From Nocardia otitidiscaviarum NBRC 14405 (GTDB taxonomy: Bacteria > Actinomycetota > Actinomycetes > Mycobacteriales > Mycobacteriaceae): DNA of 61,375 bases. Made by a program: the position numbers and the translations under genes. The notes beneath the pieces are model-generated. The model was not told the DNA's origin. It saw nothing but the letters and a program-made list of their open reading frames with translations, and ran no database searches. The stretch lies in contig NZ_BAGD01000095.1 in NCBI RefSeq assembly GCF_000308635.1, forward strand, positions 1-61,375, given 5' to 3'. This document shows positions 52,810-61,375 of this stretch, piece after piece; position 1 is the stretch's first letter, and the number at the start of each line of letters is the position of its first letter.

Positions 52810-55800
52810 TCAAGCGAGCAACCCCAGTAACCGCAGGTCGCTCGCGTACTTCTCGATCAGCTCCCGCGTGAGGTGCGGGATATCCCCGTCCGGGCCGAGT
52901 TTCGCCTGCTGCACGGCGGCGCGGAAGTGCTTGGCGGGGAGGGCGGCTCCGCGCAGGGGCGGGGTGGGGCGACGGTAGGCGTGCAGCAGGGGTAGCAGCG
53001 AGTGTTGGCGTTGGGGTTCGGGGAGGGCGCGTAGGGCGGTATCGAAGCGGGCGAACCACTCGGCGTAGTCGTCGATGCGGTCGATGGGGTGGCCCGCCTC
53101 GATGAGCCAGTCGACGAAGGTGTCCAGGGAGATCCCGTCGTCGTGCGGGTTGAGCACGTCGTAGGTCTCGTAGCCGCTGGTCACCCGGCTGCCCAGGGTG
53201 GTGACGGCCGCGGCGGTGAAATCGGCTGGGAGACCGTCGTAGTGGGCGCGGTGGCGCTCGCCGTGGGCATCGTGGAAGGAGCCGGGGGCCAGGCCGGTCG
53301 CCAGCACGCTCAGCAGCAGGCGGGTGAACATGTCGGGCACGTTGAGTTGTCCGGCGTAGCGGCTGTGGGCCAGGATCATGTCGGAGCGGAAGACCGCCAC
53401 CGGGAGACCGAAGCGGTCGTGCGCATTGCGCAACAGCACCTCACCGGCCCATTTGCTGTTGCCGTAACCATTGGCGTAGCCGTCGTCGAGCCGGCGTACG
53501 GGGCTGATCTCGCGGATATCGCCGTCCTCGGTGAAGGTCTCCGGGTCGATACCGGCGGACACCGCCACGGTGGACAGGTAGGTGACCGGCTTCAGCCGGG
53601 AGGTGAGCGCGAGACGGATCACCTCGGCGGTACCGACCACATTGGGGCCGAACAACTGGGCGTAGGGCAGCACGTGGTTGACCAGGGCGGCCGGATGCAC
53701 GATCAGGTCCACTGTCTCGGCCAGATCGCGCCACTCCTGTTCGCTCAGACCGAGATTCGGTTCTCCGATATCGCCGGGCAGGACACGCAGCCGCCGCTCG
53801 GCGAGTTCGCGGTAGTGGGCTTCCAGCTCCGGATCACCAGTGGCGAAGACCGCGTCGAGACGGCGCCGAGCGCTGTCGGCGTCGCTGCCGCGGATCAGGC
53901 AGATCAGAGTACCGCCCGAGGCGTCCAGGCGCTGTAGCCATTCCAGGGCGAGGAAGCGGCCGAGGTAGCCGTTGGCGCCGGTCAGCAGAACTGTGCGCGG
54001 CGGCTCCAGCGCGCTCGGCAGATGCGCGGCCGCGTCCAGGGTCGCCGGATCGAGGAATGCCTCCAGGGCGAGATCGTCGGCCCGCAGCAGGCCGTCGTCG
54101 CCGTGCACCGTGGCGGCGGTCGGACGACTGCCGGAATCGCGTTCGCTTACCAGGTATTCGGCGATCCGGGCCAGATCGGTGGCGGGGCCGACGATGAAGC
54201 CGACCGGCACCTCCACCCCGAAGATGTCGCGCAGCAGAGTCGAGAAGGACAGTGCGGACAGGGAATCGCCGCCCAGGTCGGCGAAGTGGGCGTCGGGCGA
54301 CACCTCCCCGGCGGCGAGGTCGAGCACGGCTCCGGCGGCGCGGGTCACGGTGTCCAGGATCGGGCGGTCGTGTGCCCCGCGCCGCAGGGCCGTCAGTTCG
54401 TCCTCACGCTGCTCGGCCAGCTCGGCGTACAGCTGTTCCAGGCGTTCGCCGTAATGCTCTTTCAGCTTGGGCCGCAGCAGCTTTCCGATGCCCGACAGCA
54501 AACCGTTGTCGATGGTGAACGGCTCGGATTCGATGATGACGTCGCGCGGGATCTCGTACGGCCGCAAACCGGATTCCTTGGCGATGCGCTGTAGCGATTC
54601 GCTCACCTCGGCGCGCGCCCGCGCGGGCGGCAGCGCCAGCACCGCGTCCGTCGGCACCACCACGGCCAGCAGGTACGCGCGTTCGCTCGAGCCGTACACG
54701 AAGATCTGCCGGATCAGCGGACTCGTCGCGTACACGGCCTCCAGGGCGGCCACGGTGACGAACTCGCCCTGCGACAGCTTCAGCACATTGTTGCGGCGGT
54801 CCACGTACACCAGCTGATCCGGGCCGAGTTCGGCCACCACGTCACCGGTGCGGTAGAAGCCGTCCGCGTCGAACATCTCGGCGGTGATCTCCGGGCGCTT
54901 GTAGTAGCCCGGAAACATGCTTTCGGTCTTCAGCAGCAATTCCCCACGGGGGTGCGGCTTGTCGGTGCGGAAGTAGCCCAGTTCGGGGACGTCGACGAGC
55001 CGGTAGTCGAGTACGGGAGGCCGCTTGATGCGGTTGTCCAGCAGCACGCTGCCACCCGCCTCGGTGGAGCCGTAGCCATCGTGCAGCTCATCGTCCAGCA
55101 ACGATTCCATGAAGGTCTTCATCTCGGCGGCCAGCGGCGCACTCCCCGACAGCGCCGTGAGGTAGCGCCCGCCCAGCACTCGTTCCCGCAGTTCCGCTTT
55201 CACGTCGGTGGCAGCGGTCTCGGCATCGTCGCCCGCGAGCACCCGCCGGTCCAACTCGCTCTGATAGCGCTGATGGAGCAGCTCGCACACGCGCGGCACC
55301 AGAAACAGTTCGGTGGGCCGCGCCAGACCGAAATCGTCCAGGAGGGTGGACATATCGCTGGCGGCGGCGAAATAGGCCGTGCCGCCGCGCATCAGCGTGC
55401 CGTAGAGGGACATCCGGCCCGCGACATGGCTGAGCGGCATGTAGTTCATGGTGAGGGCAGGTACTCGAATGTCGTTCGCCGACAACCACAAACCTGCTGC
55501 GAGCCGGTCGGTGTACATGGCGCCTTTGGGCGCGCCGGTGCTGCCGGAGGTGTAGATGAGCAGGGCGAGCCGGTCACGGTCGGACGGAATGCACAGGGGT
55601 GCGGGGAGACTCGCCCCGCGGTCGACGGCATCGGCCACGGTGGCGACCCGGCAGCCCACCTCGGCCAGCCGCTCGCGCGCCGAGTCGACGGCCGACCGGT
55701 GCGCCTCGAGCTCGGGCCGGTAGTCGAAGACGAGTACCCGGCGCGGCGCGAATCCGCCGAGGACGGCTTCGACCGCGGCCGGGAGCGTTTCGGCACTGGT

Positions 55801-56280
55801 CGCCAGCATCCGCGGCTCGGTCTCGGCCATGATCGACCGCCACTGAGCCACCGAGGCGCTGGCCTGGAGCGGCACCGCCACCGCGGCCAGCCGGACCAGT
55901 GCCAGATCCACCACCGTGTAGTCTGGGCTGGTGAAGCCCAGCGTGCATACGAAATCACCTGCGCGGACCGGAGATTCGGCATCAGCGCCCCATTCGGCCG
56001 CGACCGCGCCGGCTCGTCGCCACAGTTCGCGATAGGTCATGGTCGAGTATTCGGGCAGCAGCCGCACCGCCCCGTCGACGAGCTCCGACCGCCGCCACGC
56101 CAGGGCCGCCCGGTCCCCGTACCCCGACATCACCGCGTCGACGATCCTCGCGAGTCGCACCTCCACCCGGCGCACCGCCTCGCTCACGGCGGCATCCGCC
56201 ACCGCCGCGCGCACCTGATCATCGGCCAGTGCGTCCGCGATTCGCCGTTCACGCCGTTCGACGCGTGCATCATCGAGCAT
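52810..56280 (-). CDS. car: Carboxylic acid reductase
   Basis: A 1156-residue three-domain enzyme that reduces carboxylic acids to aldehydes using ATP and NADPH. The adenylation domain (~1-640) has LLIYTSGSTGAPKGAMYT and GYGSTEAGGSVLLDN. The carrier domain (~650-730) has the phosphopantetheine Ser in DLGGDSLSALSF. The thioester reductase domain (~745-1156) has LLTGANGYLGRFLALEWL and the YANGYGNSKWAGEV Tyr/Lys. Sequence and length are very close to Nocardia iowensis CAR. It needs a PptT/Npt transferase, encoded at 15.4-16.0 kb. The ATG at 56280 has AGGAGG six bases upstream. Natural substrates are unknown; aromatic and fatty acids are typical. Confidence 0.96.
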   Translation of the reverse strand: MLDDARVERRERRIADALADDQVRAAVADAAVSEAVRRVEVRLARIVDAVMSGYGDRAALAWRRSELVDGAVRLLPEYSTMTYRELWRRAGAVAAEWGADAESPVRAGDFVCTLGFTSPDYTVVDLALVRLAAVAVPLQASASVAQWRSIMAETEPRMLATSAETLPAAVEAVLGGFAPRRVLVFDYRPELEAHRSAVDSARERLAEVGCRVATVADAVDRGASLPAPLCIPSDRDRLALLIYTSGSTGAPKGAMYTDRLAAGLWLSANDIRVPALTMNYMPLSHVAGRMSLYGTLMRGGTAYFAAASDMSTLLDDFGLARPTELFLVPRVCELLHQRYQSELDRRVLAGDDAETAATDVKAELRERVLGGRYLTALSGSAPLAAEMKTFMESLLDDELHDGYGSTEAGGSVLLDNRIKRPPVLDYRLVDVPELGYFRTDKPHPRGELLLKTESMFPGYYKRPEITAEMFDADGFYRTGDVVAELGPDQLVYVDRRNNVLKLSQGEFVTVAALEAVYATSPLIRQIFVYGSSERAYLLAVVVPTDAVLALPPARARAEVSESLQRIAKESGLRPYEIPRDVIIESEPFTIDNGLLSGIGKLLRPKLKEHYGERLEQLYAELAEQREDELTALRRGAHDRPILDTVTRAAGAVLDLAAGEVSPDAHFADLGGDSLSALSFSTLLRDIFGVEVPVGFIVGPATDLARIAEYLVSERDSGSRPTAATVHGDDGLLRADDLALEAFLDPATLDAAAHLPSALEPPRTVLLTGANGYLGRFLALEWLQRLDASGGTLICLIRGSDADSARRRLDAVFATGDPELEAHYRELAERRLRVLPGDIGEPNLGLSEQEWRDLAETVDLIVHPAALVNHVLPYAQLFGPNVVGTAEVIRLALTSRLKPVTYLSTVAVSAGIDPETFTEDGDIREISPVRRLDDGYANGYGNSKWAGEVLLRNAHDRFGLPVAVFRSDMILAHSRYAGQLNVPDMFTRLLLSVLATGLAPGSFHDAHGERHRAHYDGLPADFTAAAVTTLGSRVTSGYETYDVLNPHDDGISLDTFVDWLIEAGHPIDRIDDYAEWFARFDTALRALPEPQRQHSLLPLLHAYRRPTPPLRGAALPAKHFRAAVQQAKLGPDGDIPHLTRELIEKYASDLRLLGLLA

Positions 56281-56612
56281 GACCAACCTCCTGCACAATT
56301 GCCGGATTCAGTACGTCCGCACGGGGCGGACGGGACATGTCACAATTAACTTAGCTTTAGTAACTATCTCAGCGTCCGCCTTACGACCGCCGCTGTCAAG
56401 AACCATCGGGTAACAACGTGGCCGCGCGGCGCGCTCCCCGACAGTGGACACCGGATGCGATGGTCGGCCGCTCGCCCCCGATCACGGCGATATTCCCCAC
56501 CCGGCGGATCCAGGGGGCGCCACCGCGGCACGACACGCAGTGACGATCCTCACTGTCGGCGAACCGGCTCATCGCCACCGGGCAGGCGCGACGGCATGGA
56601 TCGTCGTGTGGA
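56281..56612. other. Spacer upstream of CAR (332 bp)
   Basis: It holds the CAR ribosome binding site and an AT-rich patch at 56345-56372, rare in this GC-rich DNA, which includes the quasi-palindrome TAGTAACTA (56359-56367). This is the best candidate for the CAR promoter and a regulator site. From 56400 to the nrnA stop I see no gene. Confidence 0.5.
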
Positions 56613-57713
56613 TCAGCCGAGTTCGGCGAGCAGGGTGGCCACGAGTTGGTCCGGGGTGCCGGAGGTGGTGTAGCCCGCCGCATAGCGGTGACCACCGCCG
56701 CCGAGGGTGGTGGCGATGCGGGCGACATCGACGCCCGGGGTGCCGTCGGGGCGGGCATGCGAGCGCAGCGAGACCGTCCAGAGGTCGGGGGTGGTGCGGG
56801 ATTCCTTGAAGACGGCGGCGATGTCGGCCTCGGCGGTGGTACGGACGATATCGACCACGCTCTCCACCTCCTCCGAGCGGACGCCCGCGGTGTCGTCGCG
56901 CCGGACGAAGGCGTAGACCAGGCCCGCGCCACCGGCGGCCGCGGGCTCCAGGCGGGCGGAACCGAGGACCTTGGAGAGCATGGGCAGCCAGGCGAAGGGA
57001 TGGGTGTCCATCAGGGTGCGGGTGATGGCGGCGCCGTCGATACCGGTGGCCAGCAGACGTTCGGCGAGGGTATGCGAGCCGGGGCGCGGCCATTTGAAGG
57101 AACCGGTATCGGTGACCAGTCCCGCGAAGAGACAGTGCGCGATGGGGCGATCGATGGATTCGCCCCAGGCATCCAGCACACGAACCACCAAACCCGCTGT
57201 GGATTCCGCGGATTCGTCGATGACATTGACGGTGCCGAAGCGGGTGTTGGAGCGGTGGTGATCGAGCACCAGGCTCACCCGGGCACCGGCGAGGCGATCG
57301 CGCAACGTTCCGAGGCGACCCACGCTGCCGCAGTCCACGGCCACCAGCACGTCGACCTCGGCGGGCACCCGATCCGGCGGCACCAGGAGTTCGATACCAG
57401 GCAGTGAGCGCATGGAGACCGGCACCTCCGCCGGTTCCGCGAAGGACACTCGCACCGGCACCCCGCGCCGGTGCAATACCTGCGCCAGCGCCAGCCCGCT
57501 GCCGATGGTGTCGGCATCGGGTTGGACGTGGCAGAGCACCGTGACCGATCGCGCGGTGTCCAGCACGTCGACGGCGGCGGAAAGATCGACCGGACTGCTC
57601 GGTTCTTCGGCGCCGATCCCGGCCACCACGGGTGCGACACCCGAATCGTTCATCACAGGGGAGGGATCGGCGCTCGTGGCGGTGCTGTTATCGGCGTCCA
57701 CGGCCTCACTCAC
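56613..57713 (-). CDS. nrnA: DHH/DHHA1 phosphoesterase (NrnA: oligoribonuclease / pAp phosphatase)
   Basis: 366 residues. DHH motifs are CHVQPDADTIGSGLAL, VAVDCGSVGRLG, LVLDHHRSNTRFG (the DHH itself) and GLVTDTGSFKW. The C-terminal DHHA1 domain ends with RIATTLGGGGHRYAAGYT. It degrades short oligoribonucleotides and dephosphorylates pAp. The start is GTG at 57713; the first ~40 residues are disordered and an ATG 20 codons later is possible. It lies 85 bp downstream of rbfA in the infB cluster, as in mycobacteria (Rv2837c). Confidence 0.95.
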   Translation of the reverse strand: MSEAVDADNSTATSADPSPVMNDSGVAPVVAGIGAEEPSSPVDLSAAVDVLDTARSVTVLCHVQPDADTIGSGLALAQVLHRRGVPVRVSFAEPAEVPVSMRSLPGIELLVPPDRVPAEVDVLVAVDCGSVGRLGTLRDRLAGARVSLVLDHHRSNTRFGTVNVIDESAESTAGLVVRVLDAWGESIDRPIAHCLFAGLVTDTGSFKWPRPGSHTLAERLLATGIDGAAITRTLMDTHPFAWLPMLSKVLGSARLEPAAAGGAGLVYAFVRRDDTAGVRSEEVESVVDIVRTTAEADIAAVFKESRTTPDLWTVSLRSHARPDGTPGVDVARIATTLGGGGHRYAAGYTTSGTPDQLVATLLAELG

Positions 57714-57798
57714 GACGGCTCCATTCCCGCCCGATAGCGGACCGGTCGGTAATACTCACTACCGGGGTAGTACCCACCGGCCCGCGCCGTCACCCGTC

Positions 57799-58248
57799 TC
57801 AGTCCTCGGCGTCGTCGTCGCGGTCGGACTTGTACGGATCCGCGTCACCCGCGTGCTTGGCTCCCGCCGCCACCTGCGCCACCTGGGCGTCGGCGGCCCG
57901 GGCGCGGGCGAGCAGCTCCTCCATCTCCCGCGCCGCGTTCGGCACGGTGTCGAGAGCGAACGACAGGATGGGGGTGAACTTCACCCCGGTGCCCGCACCC
58001 ACCTTGGAACGCAGAATGCCCTTGGCCTTCTCCAGTCCGGCCGCCGCTTCCGCGTAATCCGGTTCGGTGTCCAGGGTTTCCCCCATCACCGTGTAGTAGA
58101 CGGTGGCCTCGCGTAGATCTCCGGTCACCTTGGTATCGGTGACGGTCACGAAACGCAGCCGCGGATCCTTGATCTCGTATTCGATGGCAGTAGCCACGAT
58201 CGTGGAGATCCGCTTCGCGAGTCGGCGTGCCCTGGCCTGATCAACCAT
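57799..58248 (-). CDS. rbfA: Ribosome-binding factor A
   Basis: A 149-residue 30S assembly factor with a KH-like fold: MVDQARARRLAKRISTIVATAIEYEIKDPRL, FVTVTDTKVTGDLREATVYYTVMG and TGVKFTPILSFALDTVPNAAREMEELLARA. It acts in 16S rRNA 5'-end maturation and cold adaptation. The acidic C-terminal tail is typical of actinobacteria. The ATG at 58248 has AGGAGG upstream. It lies 24 bp downstream of the DUF503 gene in the infB cluster. Confidence 0.96.
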   Translation of the reverse strand: MVDQARARRLAKRISTIVATAIEYEIKDPRLRFVTVTDTKVTGDLREATVYYTVMGETLDTEPDYAEAAAGLEKAKGILRSKVGAGTGVKFTPILSFALDTVPNAAREMEELLARARAADAQVAQVAAGAKHAGDADPYKSDRDDDAED

Positions 58249-58272
58249 GGGACGTCCCTCCTAACTCGTCTT

Positions 58273-58575
58273 TCAGTCTTCGGGTCCGAAGACGCGGCGG
58301 CGTACCGACAGCAACTCTAACTCCGGTCGGTACGCGACGTGCCGTTCACACTTGTCCAACACTTCGGTCAGATGATTCATGCCGTAGCTGGCTATCGCCA
58401 CGCCGAGCAGCGAACGCCGGTACAGATCGTGTTCCCCGCCCTCGGTGACACTCACGCCGAACCGTTTCAGATCGGCGATGATCGGGCGGATGACGGAGCG
58501 CTTCTCTTTCAGCGAACGCACGTCACCGAGCAAGATATCGAATTCCAGCGCTCCGAAAAACAGCTTTTCAGTCAT
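58273..58575 (-). CDS. DUF503 (YlxP-like) protein
   Basis: 100 residues of the DUF503 family: FFGALEFDILLGDVRSLKEKRSVIRPIIADLKRFGVSVTE and DLYRRSLLGVAIASYGMNHLTEVLDKCERHV. This small ferredoxin-fold protein is encoded between infB and rbfA in many Gram-positive bacteria and is thought to assist ribosome maturation. The start is ATG at 58575. It lies 125 bp downstream of infB with a hairpin between. Confidence 0.93.
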   Translation of the reverse strand: MTEKLFFGALEFDILLGDVRSLKEKRSVIRPIIADLKRFGVSVTEGGEHDLYRRSLLGVAIASYGMNHLTEVLDKCERHVAYRPELELLSVRRRVFGPED

Positions 58576-58653
58576 ATGAACGCGCCCCGGGAAATGCGCG
58601 TGAGTTACCCGGTCGGGGATAGTAGAACCCGTCGCTCATCGCGGCGGGAGCAC

Positions 58654-58686
58654 CGTCCCGCCGGACCCGATGGGCCCGGCGGGACG
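58654..58686 (-). terminator. Hairpin after infB
   Basis: A perfect 11-bp GC-rich inverted repeat (58654-58664 with 58676-58686) with an 11-nt loop, 14 bases past the infB stop on the minus strand. It is a likely partial terminator before the DUF503-rbfA-nrnA genes. Confidence 0.7.
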
Positions 58687-58700
58687 CTGGTGTCACTCGC

Positions 58701-61375
58701 CTAGTCGCGCGGCTTCTCCCGCAGCTCGTAGGCCTCGATGATGTCGCCTTCCTTGATGTCGTTGAAGGTGACGGTCATACCGCATTCGAAGCCCTCGCGG
58801 ACCTCCATGGCGTCGTCCTTCTCGCGTCGCAGCGAGGCGATGGTCATGGTCTCGGCGACCACGACATTGTCGCGGAGCAGGCGCGCCTTGGCATTGCGCT
58901 TGACCGAACCCGACAGCACCATGCAACCGGCGATATTGCCGAACTTGGAGGAGCGGAAGATCTGGCGGATCTCCGCCCGACCCAGCTCGACCTCTTCGTA
59001 GATCGGCTTGAGCATGCCCTTGAGGGCCTTCTCGATCTCGTCGATGGCCTGGTAGATGACCGAGTAGTACCGGACGTCCACACCTTCGCGGTTGGCCAGC
59101 GCGGTCGCCTTGCCGTCGGCGCGCACGTTGAACGCGATGATGATCGCGTCCGAGGCCGAGGCCAGGTTGACGTTGGTCTCGGTGACACCACCGACACCGC
59201 GGTCGATGACCCGCAGCCGCACCTCGTCGCCGACGTCGATACCGAGCAGCGCCTCCTCGAGGGCCTCGACGGTACCGGAGTTGTCGCCCTTGAGGATCAG
59301 GTTCAGCTCCGAGGTCTCCTTCAGAGCGGCATCCAGATCTTCCAGGGAGATGCGCTTGCGGCTGCGCGCGGCCAGGGCGTTGCGCTTGCGCGCATTGCGC
59401 CGGTCCGCGATCTGGCGCGCGATGCGGTCCTCCTCGACGACCAGCAGGTTGTCACCCGCGCCGGGCACCGACGTGAAGCCGATGACCTGGACCGGACGCG
59501 ACGGCAGCGCCTCGCTGACATCCTCGCCGTGCTCGTCCACCATGCGGCGCACACGGCCGTACGCGTCACCGGCGACGATGGAGTCGCCGACGCGCAGCGT
59601 GCCGCGCTGCACCAGCACCGTGGCGACCGGACCGCGACCGCGGTCGAGGTGCGCCTCGATGGCCACGCCCTGGGCGTCCATATCCGGGTTCGCCCGCAGG
59701 TCGAGCGCCGCGTCGGCGGTCAGCACGACCGCCTCCAGCAGCGATTCGATATTGATGTTCTCGCGGGCGGAGATATCGACGAACATGGTCTCGCCGCCGT
59801 ACTCCTCGGCCACCAGACCGTATTCGGTCAGCTGCTGGCGAATCTTCTGCGGATTCGCGCCTTCCTTGTCGATCTTGTTGACCGCCACCACGATCGGCAC
59901 GTCCGCGGCCTGCGCGTGGTTGATGGCCTCCACCGTCTGCGGCATGACGCCGTCGTCGGCGGCGACCACCAGGATCGCGATATCGGTCGCCTTCGCACCG
60001 CGGGCACGCATGGCGGTGAACGCCTCGTGACCCGGGGTGTCGATGAAGGTGATGAGCCGATCGTCGCCGTTGACGTGCGAGAGCACCTGGTAGGCGCCGA
60101 TGTGCTGGGTGATGCCGCCGGCCTCGCCCTCGCGGACGTTGGTCTTGCGGATGGTGTCCAGCAGTCGGGTCTTACCGTGGTCGACGTGACCCATGACGGT
60201 CACCACCGGCGGACGGACCTGCAGGTCCTCCTCGCCGCCCTCGTCCTCGCCGTAGGTGAGGTCGAAGCTCTCCAGCAGCTCGCGGTCCTCGTCCTCGGGC
60301 GAGACCACGTGCACCACGTAGTTCATCTCCGCGCCCAGCAGCTCGAGGGTCTCCTCGCTCACCGACTGGGTGGCGGTGACCATCTCACCGAGGTTGAACA
60401 GCGCCTGCACCAGCGAGGCCGGGTTGGCGTTGATCTTCTCCGCGAAGTCCGAGAGGGACGCGCCGCGGGCGAGGCGGATGACCTCACCGTTGCCGCGCGG
60501 CAGCCGCACGCCGCCGACGGCGGGCGCCTGCATCGACTCGTACTCGGCGCGCTTCGCCCGCTTCGACTTGCGACCACGACGCGGAGCGCCACCGGGACGA
60601 CCGAAGGCACCGGCCGCGCCACCGCGACCACCGGCACCCGGACGGCCACCGCCGCCACCACCGGGACGACCGCGGAAACCACCCGCGGCACCACCGCCGG
60701 CACCGGCACCCGGGGCACCCGTGCCACCGCCACCGCCACCGCGGTACGGACCACCGGCACCGGCCGGACGACCGCCGCCACCCGGGCCACCGCCCGGACG
60801 GCCGGGACGACCCGCGCCGCCACCGGGGCCGGGACGCTGGGCGCGCTGGGGCATGGCACCCGGGTTGGGCCGCGGCGGCATCGAGCCGGGGCTCGGCCGT
60901 GGGCCACCCGGACGGGGACCGCCCTGCGCGGCGGCCGGACGCGGACCACCCTGCCCCGGAGCCGGACGCTGACCGCCCTGCGGACCCGGCCGGGACCGCC
61001 CTGCCCCGGAGCCGGACGCTGACCGCCCTGCGGGCCGGGGCGCGGACCGCCCTGCCCCGGACGCGGACCACCCTGGCCGGGGGCCGGACGCGCCGGACGC
61101 TCGGGCGCGGACGAGTAGGGGTTGTTGCCGACGCGCGGGGTCTTCGGACCCGGCTTCGGACCACCCGGACGCGGGCCGCCCGGGCTCGGGGCACCCGGAC
61201 TGCTGACCCGGACGCGGGCCGCCCGGGGTCGGACGCGGACCGGCCGGAGCCGACGGGGTCGCGCCGGACGCGGCGGCCGGGGTCTCACGCGGTTCGGGCT
61301 TGGCGGCGGGACCGGGCTTGGCGGCCGGTCCCGGCTTCACGCTGGGCGCCTCGGTGCGCGCGGCCGGGGCGGTCT
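58701..61375 (-). CDS. infB: Translation initiation factor IF-2, 5' end off window, two compensating frame breaks
   Basis: The frame runs off the right edge without a credible start, so the N-terminus is missing. From the C-terminus inward: domains IV-III, the G domain with VTVMGHVDHGKTRLLD (G1), DTPGHEAF (G3) and NKIDKE (G4), an IF2 N-terminal subdomain (GVRLPRGNGEVIRLARGASLSDFAEKIN), and a long Gly/Pro/Arg-rich region. Between about 60988 and 61202 the conserved sequence (PKTPRVGNNPYSSAP, then GQGGPRPG repeats) lies in another frame, flanked by one apparent inserted and one apparent deleted base, after which the frame is restored. It recruits initiator tRNA to the 30S subunit. Confidence 0.95.
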   Translation of the reverse strand, partial: TAPAARTEAPSVKPGPAAKPGPAAKPEPRETPAAASGATPSAPAGPRPTPGGPRPGQQSGCPEPGRPASGWSEAGSEDPARRQQPLLVRARASGASGPRPGWSASGAGRSAPRPAGRSASGSGAGRSRPGPQGGQRPAPGQGGPRPAAAQGGPRPGGPRPSPGSMPPRPNPGAMPQRAQRPGPGGGAGRPGRPGGGPGGGGRPAGAGGPYRGGGGGGTGAPGAGAGGGAAGGFRGRPGGGGGGRPGAGGRGGAAGAFGRPGGAPRRGRKSKRAKRAEYESMQAPAVGGVRLPRGNGEVIRLARGASLSDFAEKINANPASLVQALFNLGEMVTATQSVSEETLELLGAEMNYVVHVVSPEDEDRELLESFDLTYGEDEGGEEDLQVRPPVVTVMGHVDHGKTRLLDTIRKTNVREGEAGGITQHIGAYQVLSHVNGDDRLITFIDTPGHEAFTAMRARGAKATDIAILVVAADDGVMPQTVEAINHAQAADVPIVVAVNKIDKEGANPQKIRQQLTEYGLVAEEYGGETMFVDISARENINIESLLEAVVLTADAALDLRANPDMDAQGVAIEAHLDRGRGPVATVLVQRGTLRVGDSIVAGDAYGRVRRMVDEHGEDVSEALPSRPVQVIGFTSVPGAGDNLLVVEEDRIARQIADRRNARKRNALAARSRKRISLEDLDAALKETSELNLILKGDNSGTVEALEEALLGIDVGDEVRLRVIDRGVGGVTETNVNLASASDAIIIAFNVRADGKATALANREGVDVRYYSVIYQAIDEIEKALKGMLKPIYEEVELGRAEIRQIFRSSKFGNIAGCMVLSGSVKRNAKARLLRDNVVVAETMTIASLRREKDDAMEVREGFECGMTVTFNDIKEGDIIEAYELREKPRD

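Noticed and set aside
52810..56280. CAR gene considered as part of a nonribosomal peptide cluster
   Set aside because: The adenylation-carrier-reductase order matches CAR over its full length, and no other NRPS or PKS gene is nearby.
60360..61100. Gly/Pro/Arg-rich repeats in infB considered as a minisatellite or CRISPR-like array
   Set aside because: The repeats are variable and encode the disordered N-terminal region normal for actinobacterial IF-2. No regular spacer pattern exists, and no CRISPR array is seen anywhere in the window.

Overview
The window comes from a high-GC actinomycete, most likely Nocardia or a close mycolic-acid-containing relative. The gene order pepR-pnp-rpsO-ribF-mntR, truB-pptT-metallophosphoesterase and dinF-nrnA-rbfA-ylxP-infB matches the order I know from Mycobacterium tuberculosis (Rv2782c-Rv2788, Rv2793c-Rv2795c, Rv2836c-Rv2839c). 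The phosphopantetheinyl transferase and the carboxylic acid reductase closely resemble the Nocardia Npt/CAR pair. Genus is an inference; no rRNA is present.

Layout. 1-8 kb is core: a partial TPR membrane protein, an M16 peptidase, PNPase, ribosomal protein S15, RibF, and a divergent manganese-type DtxR regulator. 8-14.3 kb is accessory: a LysR-SDR pair, a lipoprotein, and a translationally coupled glycosyltransferase/glycogen-debranching-like pair. 14.4-16 kb returns to core with truB and pptT. 16.2-37.6 kb is a mixed accessory block: a three-subunit molybdenum hydroxylase of PaoABC type with an XdhC maturation factor at the far end, a secreted LVIVD propeller, a flavin amine oxidase with a divergent TetR, a DedA-like membrane protein, an alpha/beta hydrolase, an acyl-CoA dehydrogenase, SnoaL/WYL/VOC genes, a RidA gene plus a nearby RidA remnant, a broken proline iminopeptidase, an F420-dependent oxidoreductase and a DUF1254 lipoprotein. 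The core metallophosphoesterase follows at 38 kb.

38.8-43.8 kb carries the most distinctive system: an Hsp70-like ATPase without a lid, a large co-factor protein with a diverged J-like N-terminus and FN3-like C-terminus (frameshifted here), and a divergent GrpE-like exchange factor. It looks like a complete second chaperone machine. 43.8-45.9 kb has a KshA-type steroid 9-alpha-hydroxylase oxygenase, preceded by a perfect match to the KstR operator consensus, and a DUF3558 lipoprotein. 45.9-47.3 kb is the MATE exporter DinF. 47.5-56.3 kb is a second accessory insertion: small membrane proteins, a 2OG-Fe(II) oxygenase, a DUF222 remnant, a resolvase-like protein, a DUF6879/XRE-DUF5753 regulatory cassette and carboxylic acid reductase. 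56.6-61.4 kb is core nrnA, rbfA, a DUF503 gene and the 3' part of infB.

How genes link: PptT is expected to load the carrier domain of CAR; XdhC is expected to mature the molybdenum hydroxylase; rbfA, ylxP and infB act in ribosome assembly and initiation; pnp and rpsO share a spacer with two strong hairpins. Three single-base frame disruptions (one in the Hsp70 co-factor gene, two compensating ones in infB), all in very GC-rich repetitive DNA, raise the possibility of assembly errors.
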